DNA of 7,108 nt from Rhodospirillaceae bacterium (GTDB lineage Bacteria > Pseudomonadota > Alphaproteobacteria > Rickettsiales > UBA3002): assembly GCA_947458525.1 (NCBI GenBank), contig CANHAG010000059.1:1-7108 (forward strand). Reading direction: 5' to 3'. Below are positions 1-6,420 of the stretch, in pieces (within the stretch, counting starts at the first letter, position 1; each line of letters begins with the position of its first letter). The position numbers were made by a program, and so were the translations under genes. Below the pieces are notes generated by a model. It saw only the letters and a list, made by a program, of their open reading frames with translations. It was not told the origin of the DNA and searched no databases.

Positions 1-1
1 C

Positions 2-1195
2 ATCGTAGCACCCGGCAATGCCGGCATGGATCAGGAGTCTGGGGTGGAGTGCCGCAACCTCACGACCCTGCCGGGCGTCATCAGCTATTGCCAGAAAGAG
101 AAGATTGACCTCGTTGTTATCGGCCCCGAGCAGCCGCTGGTAGATGGCTGGGCAGACGCGCTGCGTGCCGCAGGCATGGCTGTTTTTGGCCCCGGCGCGC
201 GGGCAGCGCAAGTCGAGGCTTCGAAAGACTTTACCAAGCAGCTGTGCGACCGCTACCAGATTCCCACCGCCCGCTACCGCACCTTCCGCCACGCCAGGGA
301 AGCACTCGCGCATCTGGAAGAAGTGGGCGCGCCCATCGTGGTGAAGGCGGACGGGCTGGCCGCAGGGAAAGGTGTCACGGTGGCCATGACCAAGGCGGAA
401 GCCGAATCGGCCATCAAAGCCTGTTTTTCGGGCGCATTCGGTGCGGCGGGCAATGCGGTGGTGCTGGAAGAAATGCTCGAAGGTGAGGAAGCAAGCGTGT
501 TTGCGCTGGCCGATGGGTCACGCGCCCTGCTGTTTGGCGCCGCGCAGGACCACAAGCGCGCCTTTGACGGCGATACCGGCCCCAATACCGGCGGCATGGG
601 CGCCTATAGCCCCGCCCCAGTGATGACGGATGCACTTACGCGCGAGGTGATGGAGCGGATCATTTCGCCCGCCATTGCAGGGCTGGCGGCGGAGGGGATT
701 CCCTATATCGGCGCGATTTTCGCCGGAATCATGATCACCAGAGACGGGCCCAAGCTCATCGAATTTAATTGCCGTTTTGGTGATCCTGAAACTCAGGCGC
801 TGTTCGCCCGTTTCACCGGAGATGCAGCGAAGCTTTTCTATAGCTGCGCCACCGGCGCGCTGGATGACGCGGCACTTTCTTTCAGTAAGGAAGCGGCCAT
901 CTGCGTGGTGATGGCAAGCAAAGGCTACCCCGGCGCCTATGCGAAAAACACACCCATTCGCGGGCTTGAGCAGGCGGCGGAAATTCCGGGCGTTACCATC
1001 CTGCACGCGGGTACGGCAAAAAAACCGGAAGGCTGGGTAAGCAGTGGCGGGCGCGTGCTGAATATCGTGGCCACTGCTCCTGACCTTCAGGAAGCGCGCG
1101 ATCGTGCCTACGAGGCAATTCCCCGCATTGACTGGCCGGAAGGGTTCTGCCGCAAGGATATCGGCTGGCGCGCGCTTGATTCTCGTGATGCGTAA
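2..1195 (+). CDS. purD: Phosphoribosylamine-glycine ligase (GAR synthetase), 5' partial
   Basis: PurD joins glycine to 5-phosphoribosylamine using ATP, the second step of de novo purine synthesis, in the cytoplasm. The frame is open to the left edge and its first visible residues, IVAPGNAG, match the stretch about 30 residues into PurD, so the true start lies outside the window; the ATG at 26 is internal. The fragment has 397 residues, against about 425-430 for a complete protein. Visible landmarks are GPEQPLVDG near residue 41, the ATP-grasp motif [11 protein letters not shown] near 114, [18 protein letters not shown] near 183-200, and the metal and nucleotide-binding [13 protein letters not shown] near 253. 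No frameshift or lost motif is seen. The stop is TAA at 1193. It converges on grpE with 70 bases between the stops, so it is transcribed independently of it. The family call is secure. Confidence 0.97.
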   Translation: MVAPGNAGMDQESGVECRNLTTLPGVISYCQKEKIDLVVIGPEQPLVDGWADALRAAGMAVFGPGARAAQVEASKDFTKQLCDRYQIPTARYRTFRHAREALAHLEEVGAPIVVKADGLAAGKGVTVAMTKAEAESAIKACFSGAFGAAGNAVVLEEMLEGEEASVFALADGSRALLFGAAQDHKRAFDGDTGPNTGGMGAYSPAPVMTDALTREVMERIISPAIAGLAAEGIPYIGAIFAGIMITRDGPKLIEFNCRFGDPETQALFARFTGDAAKLFYSCATGALDDAALSFSKEAAICVVMASKGYPGAYAKNTPIRGLEQAAEIPGVTILHAGTAKKPEGWVSSGGRVLNIVATAPDLQEARDRAYEAIPRIDWPEGFCRKDIGWRALDSRDA

Positions 1196-1265
1196 TTCGC
1201 CATGCGCAACGGGATTGTAAAATAATACGCCATCAGATCGCACGGAATCTTCGCGCCGGAAATGG

Positions 1266-1856
1266 TTATGCGCGGGTATCAAGCGGGGCGGGTGTTTCCG
1301 CGCGGGTGGCCACCACCACCATGGCCGGGCGTAAGAGCCGGTCGTGAATGGTATAGCCTGCCTGCACCACCTGCAGTACGGTGCCGGGCTCTGCCTTTTC
1401 GTCGGGCAGTTGCGCCACGGCCTGATGCAGCTGGTGGTCAAATTTCTGCCCCTTGGGGTCAATGCGGCGGATGCCGTGTTTTTCAAAGGCGCCGAGCAGT
1501 TCCTTGAGTGTCATCTCCACACCCACGGCCAGATTGGCCACGGCCTGATGTTCCGCCCGCATGGATTCGGGGATGCTTGAGGTCGCGCGCTGCAGGTTTT
1601 CAAGCACATTTACCAGATCCCCCGCAAAACGACTCACCGCATATTTAGCCGTTTCCTGCTGTTCGCGCTCGGCGCGGCGGCGGGTATTTTCCGCCTCGGC
1701 AAGTGCGCGCAGCGCCTGATCTTTCAGCGCAGCGAGCTCTTTGTCTTTCTCATCAATCACCGCCTGAAGCGCACGCGCCACCGCCTCGGGCGAGGGGGCG
1801 CTTTGTTCCGGTGATTCCGGTGCGGCGAACGGGTCTATCGGTTGTGGTTCAGTCAT
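1266..1856 (-). CDS. grpE: GrpE, nucleotide exchange factor for DnaK
   Basis: GrpE releases ADP from the Hsp70 chaperone DnaK and acts as a homodimer in the cytoplasm. The 196-residue protein has the family layout. A disordered Pro/Glu-rich N-terminus (about 1-25) is followed by a long charged coiled coil (about 26-90) that contains AEAENTRRRAEREQ. The C-terminal beta domain carries GQKFDHQLHQAV (about 138-149) and the family signature VLQVVQAGYTIHDRLLRPA. The ATG is the first possible start, because an in-frame stop lies upstream with no start codon between. No Shine-Dalgarno sequence sits at a normal distance; a GGAGGG is 16 bases away. A good promoter ends almost at the ATG, so the mRNA may be leaderless. 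Neither hrcA nor dnaK is next to it within the window, although hrcA often precedes grpE in alphaproteobacteria. Heat-shock control is likely from known biology but unproven here. Confidence 0.97.
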   Translation of the reverse strand: MTEPQPIDPFAAPESPEQSAPSPEAVARALQAVIDEKDKELAALKDQALRALAEAENTRRRAEREQQETAKYAVSRFAGDLVNVLENLQRATSSIPESMRAEHQAVANLAVGVEMTLKELLGAFEKHGIRRIDPKGQKFDHQLHQAVAQLPDEKAEPGTVLQVVQAGYTIHDRLLRPAMVVVATRAETPAPLDTRA

Positions 1857-1870
1857 GAGGCGACTATATG
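1842..1870 (+). promoter_or_regulatory. Candidate rph-operon promoter overlapping the grpE promoter
   Basis: On the plus strand TTGTGG (1842-1847) is separated by exactly 17 bases from TATATG (1865-1870), a partial match to the housekeeping -35/-10 pair. Its -35 lies inside the first codons of grpE, and its -10 shares bases with the -10 of the opposing grpE promoter. It would give an rph leader of about 60 bases. The match is about 7 of 12 consensus positions, so it is tentative. Confidence 0.25.
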
Positions 1871-1894
1871 TTCCCTCCGCGCGAATTTTTCAAG
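1863..1894 (-). promoter_or_regulatory. Candidate grpE promoter, possibly heat-shock type
   Basis: Reading the minus strand, CTTGAA begins at 1894 and TTGAAA occupies 1893-1888. A TATA-rich element, CATATAGT, lies at 1870-1863. Measured from TTGAAA, the spacer is 17 bases to CATATA or 19 to TATAGT. CTTGAA is also the -35 core of RpoH heat-shock promoters, which would suit grpE, but the -10 half is not a clear RpoH match. Initiation would fall within a few bases of the grpE ATG at 1856. The call rests on motif reading only. Confidence 0.4.
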
Positions 1895-1929
1895 CCCCCC
1901 GTTGCATGTTGGCGCAAAGAAGGTTACTT

Positions 1930-1935
1930 AAGGAA
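1930..1935 (+). promoter_or_regulatory. Ribosome binding site that fixes the rph start
   Basis: AAGGAA lies four to five bases before the ATG at 1939. It favours this start over two in-frame upstream ATGs: the one at 1855, inside the grpE start region, and the one at 1906, which has no purine-rich site. The resulting protein begins at the position normal for RNase PH. Confidence 0.7.
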
Positions 1936-1938
1936 CCC

Positions 1939-2658
1939 ATGACCCCGCGTTCCTTCCAACGCTCACCCCACCAGATGCGCCCGGTGAAACTCACCCCCGG
2001 CGCTTCACGCCATGCGGAAGGCTCGTGCCTCGTGGAATTTGGCCATACGAAGCTGCTCTGCACGGCAAGCCTTGAAGAATTCGTGCCGCCTTTTCTGCGC
2101 AATACCGGCAGTGGCTGGGTAACGGCGGAATATGGCATGTTGCCGCGCGCCACCAACAGCCGCAACCCGCGTGAGGCGGCTAAAGGCAAGCAATCTGGCC
2201 GCACGCAGGAAATCCAGCGGCTGATTGGCCGCAGCTTGCGCAGCACGCTTGATTTAGCCCTGCTTGGCGAGCGCCAGCTGGTGATTGATTGCGACGTGCT
2301 CGAGGCGGATGGCGGCACGCGCACCGCCGCTATCACGGGTGGATTTGTCGCGCTTCATGGCGCGGTTCTGACATTGATGCGGCGCGGGCTGATTCAGAAA
2401 AACCCCATCCAGTCCCCTGTGGCTGCTGTCTCCTGCGGTATTGTCGCGGGCGAGGTGCGGCTTGACCTTGACTATGAAGAAGACAGCGCCGCCGAGGTGG
2501 ACGCAAACATCGTGCTGACCGGCAGCGGCTCCCTCGTCGAGGTGCAGATGTCGGGCGAGGAAGCAACATTCAGCGAAACGCAATTGCAGGAATTACTGGC
2601 CGTGGCACTCGCCGGCGGCAGGCAGCTTCTTGCCTTACAGAAAGAGGCACTCACGTGA
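1939..2658 (+). CDS. rph: Ribonuclease PH
   Basis: RNase PH is a cytoplasmic, hexameric phosphate-dependent exoribonuclease that trims the 3' end of tRNA precursors and releases nucleoside diphosphates. From the ATG at 1939 the protein has 239 residues, the usual family length. It shows MRPVKLTPG with RHAEGS at about 13-28, [16 protein letters not shown] at 57-72, [15 protein letters not shown] at about 87-101, the phosphate-binding loop GGTRTA at 125-130, and LDLDYEEDS with VDAN near 175-190. All expected core motifs are present. It is divergent from grpE, heads the plus-strand operon, and ends in a four-base GTGA overlap with rdgB. This is the common rph-rdgB pairing of alphaproteobacteria. 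The longer frame beginning at 1855 would add 28 unrelated residues and is rejected. Confidence 0.97.
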   Translation: MTPRSFQRSPHQMRPVKLTPGASRHAEGSCLVEFGHTKLLCTASLEEFVPPFLRNTGSGWVTAEYGMLPRATNSRNPREAAKGKQSGRTQEIQRLIGRSLRSTLDLALLGERQLVIDCDVLEADGGTRTAAITGGFVALHGAVLTLMRRGLIQKNPIQSPVAAVSCGIVAGEVRLDLDYEEDSAAEVDANIVLTGSGSLVEVQMSGEEATFSETQLQELLAVALAGGRQLLALQKEALT

Positions 2659-3281
2659 CCGCGCTGCATATCACCACACCGCTGGTGCTGGCCAGCCACA
2701 ACCCCGGCAAGCTCATAGAGATTCGAGAATTGCTGGAGCCGTTCGGTATCGCGGTTGCTTCTGCTGCGGAATATGGGGTGGAAGAGCCGGAGGAAACCGG
2801 CAGCACATTTGCCGAAAACGCCGCACTCAAAGCACGGCACAGCGCGCGCACTACTGGGCTCTGTGCGCTGGCGGATGATTCAGGCTTAAGTGTAGCAGCG
2901 CTTGACGGTGCGCCCGGAATCTATTCCGCCCGCTGGGCAGGTGCGAAGAAAGATTTCACCGCCGCCATGCGCCGGGTGGAAGAAGAACTTCGCGCGCGCG
3001 GGGTTGCGCCTGAAGGGGCAGAGGGCGCCTTCATCTGCAATCTGGCGCTGGCCTGGCCCCAGGGCACTGTGGAACAATTTGAAGGTGAGATTAAAGGCCG
3101 CCTCACCTTTCCGCCGCGCGGCACGCATGGCTTCGGCTATGACCCGATATTTATTCCAGAAGCTGGGCGCGCGAGTTTCGGTGAAATGGCACCTGCCGAC
3201 AAACACCGCATCAGCCACCGTGCCCGCGCCTTTGCCAAACTCATGGCGCGGCTGAAACCGGAGGCCGTGTCATGCGCGTGA
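2655..3281 (+). CDS. rdgB: XTP/dITP pyrophosphatase (RdgB/HAM1 family)
   Basis: This cytoplasmic enzyme hydrolyses XTP, ITP and dITP to monophosphates, which keeps deaminated purines out of DNA and RNA. Motifs of the 208-residue protein run in order: LASHNPGKL at 12-20, the substrate-site SHNPGK core; TFAENA at 51-56; the metal-binding ADDSGL at 73-78; [12 protein letters not shown] at about 85-96; [11 protein letters not shown] at 156-166; and ISHRARA at 186-192. The start is GTG at 2655, overlapping the rph stop by four bases, with AAGAGG (2642-2647) seven bases upstream. That spacing and the homology beginning near residue 9 support GTG. It overlaps the next gene by ten bases, so translation of the two is probably coupled. 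Length and motifs are ordinary, and nothing is missing. Confidence 0.97.
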   Translation: MTALHITTPLVLASHNPGKLIEIRELLEPFGIAVASAAEYGVEEPEETGSTFAENAALKARHSARTTGLCALADDSGLSVAALDGAPGIYSARWAGAKKDFTAAMRRVEEELRARGVAPEGAEGAFICNLALAWPQGTVEQFEGEIKGRLTFPPRGTHGFGYDPIFIPEAGRASFGEMAPADKHRISHRARAFAKLMARLKPEAVSCA

Positions 3282-3826
3282 AATTACTTGCCATTGCCGC
3301 ATCTTTCCGGGCGGACTCGCTCAATAAACGCCTGATGGATCTGGCGGCAGCAGAAGCCACCGCGCGCGGAGCAGAGGTGGAGGTGTTTGACTATGCCCAC
3401 GCCAATCTGCCGCTTTACCGCGAAGAAGAAGGCGGCGCGTTGCCTGAAGGGGCAGAGTTGTTACGCCAGTCGATCGCGCGGGCGCACGGCGTAATGCTCG
3501 CCATGCCGGAATACAACTGGTCGATTCCCGGTGCGCTTAAAAATCTGATTGACTGGCTTTCGGTCGCGCCCGCACCGGTATTTGAGGGCAAGCCCATGCT
3601 GCTGCTTTCGGCCTCGCCTTCCGCGCGTGGCGGGGTGGTGGGGCTGACGCAGCTTCGCACACCGCTTGAGGTTCTGGGGGCGTTTGTCTATCCGCAGCTT
3701 GTCGCGATTGGCAAGGCGGACACGCTCATCACGCCGCAAGGCATCAGCGCTGCCAAAGAAGCAAAATTTCTTGCAACCTGCGTGGCAGATTTTATCAGAC
3801 GTACGGAGCAATTATGCAGCGGATGA
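3272..3826 (+). CDS. NADPH-dependent FMN reductase-like flavoprotein
   Basis: This is a 184-residue flavodoxin-fold protein of the NADPH-dependent FMN reductase family (SsuE/ChrR/YieF-like). Such proteins bind FMN and reduce flavins, quinones, azo compounds or metal ions with NAD(P)H. The FMN phosphate loop reads [12 protein letters not shown] at about 10-21. The family hallmark [18 protein letters not shown] is at 78-95, and SASPSARGG at 113-121 forms the third flavin contact. No signal peptide is seen, so it should be cytoplasmic. GGAGG (3260-3264) lies seven bases before the ATG, which is inside the end of rdgB, and the gene overlaps scsB by 13 bases. The substrate cannot be read from sequence, so no gene symbol is given. 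It occupies the place after rdgB where hemW is often found. The context suggests a redox role with scsB, which is inference only. Confidence 0.93.
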   Translation: MRVKLLAIAASFRADSLNKRLMDLAAAEATARGAEVEVFDYAHANLPLYREEEGGALPEGAELLRQSIARAHGVMLAMPEYNWSIPGALKNLIDWLSVAPAPVFEGKPMLLLSASPSARGGVVGLTQLRTPLEVLGAFVYPQLVAIGKADTLITPQGISAAKEAKFLATCVADFIRRTEQLCSG

Positions 3827-5655
3827 TGGTTGCGTTACTGGCGGTATTGTTCGGGTTTGCAGCGCAGGCGCAGGAAAAAACCCCCATTGCCTCCGCCTCG
3901 CCGGTCATCGCCATGCCTGACCTCACCAAGGGCGCGGCGGGCTTTGTGGGTGTGCGTTTCGTGATGCCAGAGGGCTGGCATATATACTGGGAAAATTCGG
4001 GTGATTCAGGTATGCCCACGAACGTCACCGTGACGGCGCCAGAGGCGCTTGAAATTGCCCCCATTCACTGGCCGGTACCCGAGCGCATCCGCGAAGGCGA
4101 TTTTACTACGTACGGCTATAAGGGCGAGGTCACGCTGCTCAGGCCGGTCACGGCGAAAGAAACCCTTTCCAACGCTGCCGTAGAGATTGCGGCTTCCTGG
4201 CTTATCTGCAAGGAAATCTGCATTCCCGAATCGGCGAAATTTTCCCTCACCCTGCCCGGGAATGATGAAGTAAAAACCGCGCTCGCACGGGTTCCAATGC
4301 CTGTGAACTGGCCTGCTACATACCGTGCTAACGCAGAGGAAGTGACACTCACCCTCACCCTGCCCGAAGGGATAGCAGCGGCGCAGCCGCAATGGTTCCC
4401 GCTGAAAGATGGGGTGATACGCAATAGCGCGGCGCAAACGTTCAGCCAGTCGGGCACACGCCTTACCATCACGGCTGAGCGGGGGGTGCAATCCCTTCCC
4501 GCAACGTATGAAGGAGTGCTGGCGCTAAGCGAAAACGCCTACCATATTGCAGCGCAGCAAATTACTGCTGCACCGCAGCAAAATACCAGCTTATGGCTGA
4601 TGCTGGGCTTTGCCCTCATTGGCGGACTTATCCTTAATCTCATGCCCTGCGTTCTGCCGGTGCTTTCCCTCAAAGCACTGGGTCTTGCCAAAAAAGGCGC
4701 TAGCGCGCGGCGCGGCATAGTGCTTGGGGGATTCTCCTATACGGCGGGGGTGCTTGTGAGCTTCGCGGGCATTGCCGCAATCATGATGATCCTGCGCGGC
4801 GCGGGCGAGGGTGTGGGCTGGGGCTTCCAGCTGCAATCGCCTGTGGTGGTGGCCGCCCTTGCCCTGCTCATGCTGCTTATCAGCCTCAATCTGGCCGGCA
4901 TGTTTGAAGTGCCGACTTTGTTGGGCGGGCTGGCAGGGCGGCTGCATCAGCGCCATCCGCAGATGGAATCTTTCCTCACCGGCGTGCTGGCAGTCGCCCT
5001 TGCTGCGCCCTGCACTGCGCCCTTCATGGCGACCGCCGTGGGTTTTGCCGCCACACTTCCCGCGGCCGAGGCGCTGCTGATTTTCCTCACACTTGGTCTT
5101 GGGCTTGCCTTGCCTTACCTGCTTATCTGCCTCATTCCCGCTGCCCAGCGTCTGCTGCCAAAACCCGGCGCATGGATGGTACGCTTGCGCAAAATCCTTG
5201 CCATTCCCATGTTCGCCACCTTCATCTGGCTCCTCTGGGTGTTGCTGCAATTACTGGGCGGCACCGCACCGCCCACTGCAAAAGAATATGGCATGGGCGA
5301 AGTGAACGTTGTGGCTTATGATGCAGGCGAACTGGCGCGGCTGCGCGCCGAGGGTACGCCCGTGCTGCTGGATGCGACGGCCGCCTGGTGCATCACCTGC
5401 AAAGTCAATGAGCGCGTGGCGCTCAGGCGCGATGTGACTGAGAAATTTCTCACCGAGCATGGTGTCGTGCTGATGATCGCCGACTGGACAGCGCGCGACG
5501 AACGTATCACCGAATTGCTGCATAGTTTCGGGCGAGATGGGGTGCCGCTTGTGGTGTTTTATCCGCCCTACGAAGAGCCGGTGATTCTGCCGCAGATTCT
5601 TACCCCCGAAATCATTCTTGATATACTCGCACCCTATTTTAAGGCTATTGGCTAA
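3814..5655 (+). CDS. scsB: Transmembrane protein-disulfide reductase, ScsB/DsbD family
   Basis: Proteins of this family pass electrons from cytoplasmic thioredoxin across the inner membrane to periplasmic thiol proteins. The 613 residues show three modules. A signal peptide (cut probably after AQA near 19) leads to a periplasmic N-terminal domain (about 20-255) with the pair C132 and C136 in LICKEICIPES. The membrane domain (about 259-480, roughly eight helices) has C279 in LMPCVLPVLSLK and C400 in APCTAPF. The C-terminal thioredoxin-like domain (about 500-613) has WCITCK, C526 and C529. All six transfer cysteines are present. The CKEIC spacing and the long N-domain resemble ScsB more than E. 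coli DsbD, so the subfamily is an inference. GGAG (3805-3808) favours the ATG at 3814; the ATG at 3823 would give an ATGA overlap and still keep the signal peptide. It overlaps the flavin reductase gene and is followed by a secreted redoxin, a likely substrate. Confidence 0.93.
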   Translation: MQRMMVALLAVLFGFAAQAQEKTPIASASPVIAMPDLTKGAAGFVGVRFVMPEGWHIYWENSGDSGMPTNVTVTAPEALEIAPIHWPVPERIREGDFTTYGYKGEVTLLRPVTAKETLSNAAVEIAASWLICKEICIPESAKFSLTLPGNDEVKTALARVPMPVNWPATYRANAEEVTLTLTLPEGIAAAQPQWFPLKDGVIRNSAAQTFSQSGTRLTITAERGVQSLPATYEGVLALSENAYHIAAQQITAAPQQNTSLWLMLGFALIGGLILNLMPCVLPVLSLKALGLAKKGASARRGIVLGGFSYTAGVLVSFAGIAAIMMILRGAGEGVGWGFQLQSPVVVAALALLMLLISLNLAGMFEVPTLLGGLAGRLHQRHPQMESFLTGVLAVALAAPCTAPFMATAVGFAATLPAAEALLIFLTLGLGLALPYLLICLIPAAQRLLPKPGAWMVRLRKILAIPMFATFIWLLWVLLQLLGGTAPPTAKEYGMGEVNVVAYDAGELARLRAEGTPVLLDATAAWCITCKVNERVALRRDVTEKFLTEHGVVLMIADWTARDERITELLHSFGRDGVPLVVFYPPYEEPVILPQILTPEIILDILAPYFKAIG

Positions 5656-5685
5656 CCTGTTTTTCACCCATGATAAGGAGAAGTT

Positions 5686-6297
5686 ATGCGTCGTTTTCTT
5701 TCTGCCTTTTTTCTTGCTGCGATGCTCGCAGGCACTGCTTCGGCCGCGCCCGAGACCGGCACACTAGCGCCGGGGTTCACCGCAATGGATGCAATTTCCG
5801 GCAAATCCATTTCCCTTGCGGATTATAAGGGTAAGATCGTGGTGCTTGAATGGAATAATTTCGACTGCCCGTTTGTAGAAAAATTCTATGGCAGTAACGT
5901 GATGCAGGAATTGCAGAAAACCGCGCGTCGCGGTGATGTTGTGTGGATTACGGTGAATTCCTCTGCCCCCGGCAAACAAGGAAATCTGGCAGATGCGGCG
6001 GCGGTGAAAGCCGCGCTGGCGGAGCGTCAGGCGGATCCGACCGCATACCTTATTGATGCGGATGGCGCCATCGGCAAAGCCTATGGCGCGAGCACCACGC
6101 CGCATATGTTCGTGATTGCGAAAGATGGCACGCTCGCCTATCAGGGCGCGATCGACAGCATTGCGGATGCGGACGCTGCCTCGATCGACAAGGCGACCAA
6201 TTATGTCACCGCCGCCATCGATGCGCTGAAAGCCGGCACGCCGGTAAATCCCGGCACCACGCAGCCTTATGGGTGCAGCGTAAAATACGCAGAGTAG
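5686..6297 (+). CDS. Periplasmic peroxiredoxin-like (PrxL-type) thioredoxin-fold protein
   Basis: This is a 203-residue secreted redoxin. A clear signal peptide ends in ASA (about 18-20). A redoxin/AhpC-TSA-like fold follows: APGFTAMDAISGK at 28-40, the active-site segment NNFDCPFVEKFY at 57-68 with C61, and the cis-proline loop STTPHMFVI at 136-144 with P139. The C-terminal tail PYGCSVKY carries C197, the only other cysteine. There is no CxxC motif, so C61 should be the reactive thiol and C197 may resolve it. This pattern fits the PRX-like group related to Caulobacter PrxL, which depends on ScsB for its reduction; assigning this protein to PrxL is inference. AAGGAG (5675-5680) lies five bases before the ATG. 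The gap after scsB is 30 bases and shows no terminator, so the two are probably cotranscribed. Peroxidase activity cannot be decided from sequence. Confidence 0.88.
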   Translation: MRRFLSAFFLAAMLAGTASAAPETGTLAPGFTAMDAISGKSISLADYKGKIVVLEWNNFDCPFVEKFYGSNVMQELQKTARRGDVVWITVNSSAPGKQGNLADAAAVKAALAERQADPTAYLIDADGAIGKAYGASTTPHMFVIAKDGTLAYQGAIDSIADADAASIDKATNYVTAAIDALKAGTPVNPGTTQPYGCSVKYAE

Positions 6298-6316
6298 GGC
6301 GCTGTAAGAGAGAACG

Positions 6317-6390
6317 CCAACACCCGGCCGCCGCTTGCAGTTGGCCGTGTGGATGGGTATGTGTTGGGTTTATCGCGCTTACCCCAACGC
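6317..6390 (+). promoter_or_regulatory. Possible structured RNA segment upstream of ribD
   Basis: GTGTTGGG (6361-6368) can pair with CCCAACGC (6383-6390), giving eight base pairs with one G-U and a 14-base loop. The same GTGTTGG can instead pair perfectly with CCAACAC (6317-6323). A third stem, CGGCC (6325-6329) with GGCCG (6343-6347), fits inside that alternative. The two forms exclude each other, as in an attenuator. No U-tract follows, so it is not a standard intrinsic terminator, and the conserved FMN riboswitch core is not recognisable. Chance pairing in GC-rich DNA is a real possibility. Confidence 0.2.
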
Positions 6391-6420
6391 AGGTTGCACT
6401 GTTACCGAAGAAACTTCTGC

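Noticed and set aside
1196..1265. Possible bidirectional terminator between purD and grpE
   Set aside because: No stable inverted repeat followed by a T-run is visible on either strand in these 70 bases. Termination here may be Rho-dependent.
518..1486. Long minus-strand open frame of 322 codons opposite purD and the end of grpE
   Set aside because: It lies antisense to a clear purD and runs into grpE in another frame. Its composition is what GC-rich coding DNA gives on the opposite strand, and it has no recognisable domain.
1855..1938. Extension of rph to an upstream ATG at 1855
   Set aside because: It would overlap the grpE start and promoter region and add 28 residues not found in RNase PH. 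The ATG at 1939 has a good ribosome binding site and gives the normal length.
4591..5250. Minus-strand open frame of 219 codons opposite the membrane domain of scsB
   Set aside because: The His/Gln/Lys-rich product is the reverse reading of hydrophobic helix codons, and no start signal or family is recognisable.
6321..6351. Intrinsic terminator after the prxL-like gene
   Set aside because: A CGGCC/GGCCG stem exists but is short, has a 13-base loop, and is not followed by a T-tract.
6298..6420. FMN riboswitch (RFN element) ahead of ribD
   Set aside because: The conserved core sequence segments of the RFN element could not be found, and the gap is short for the full element.
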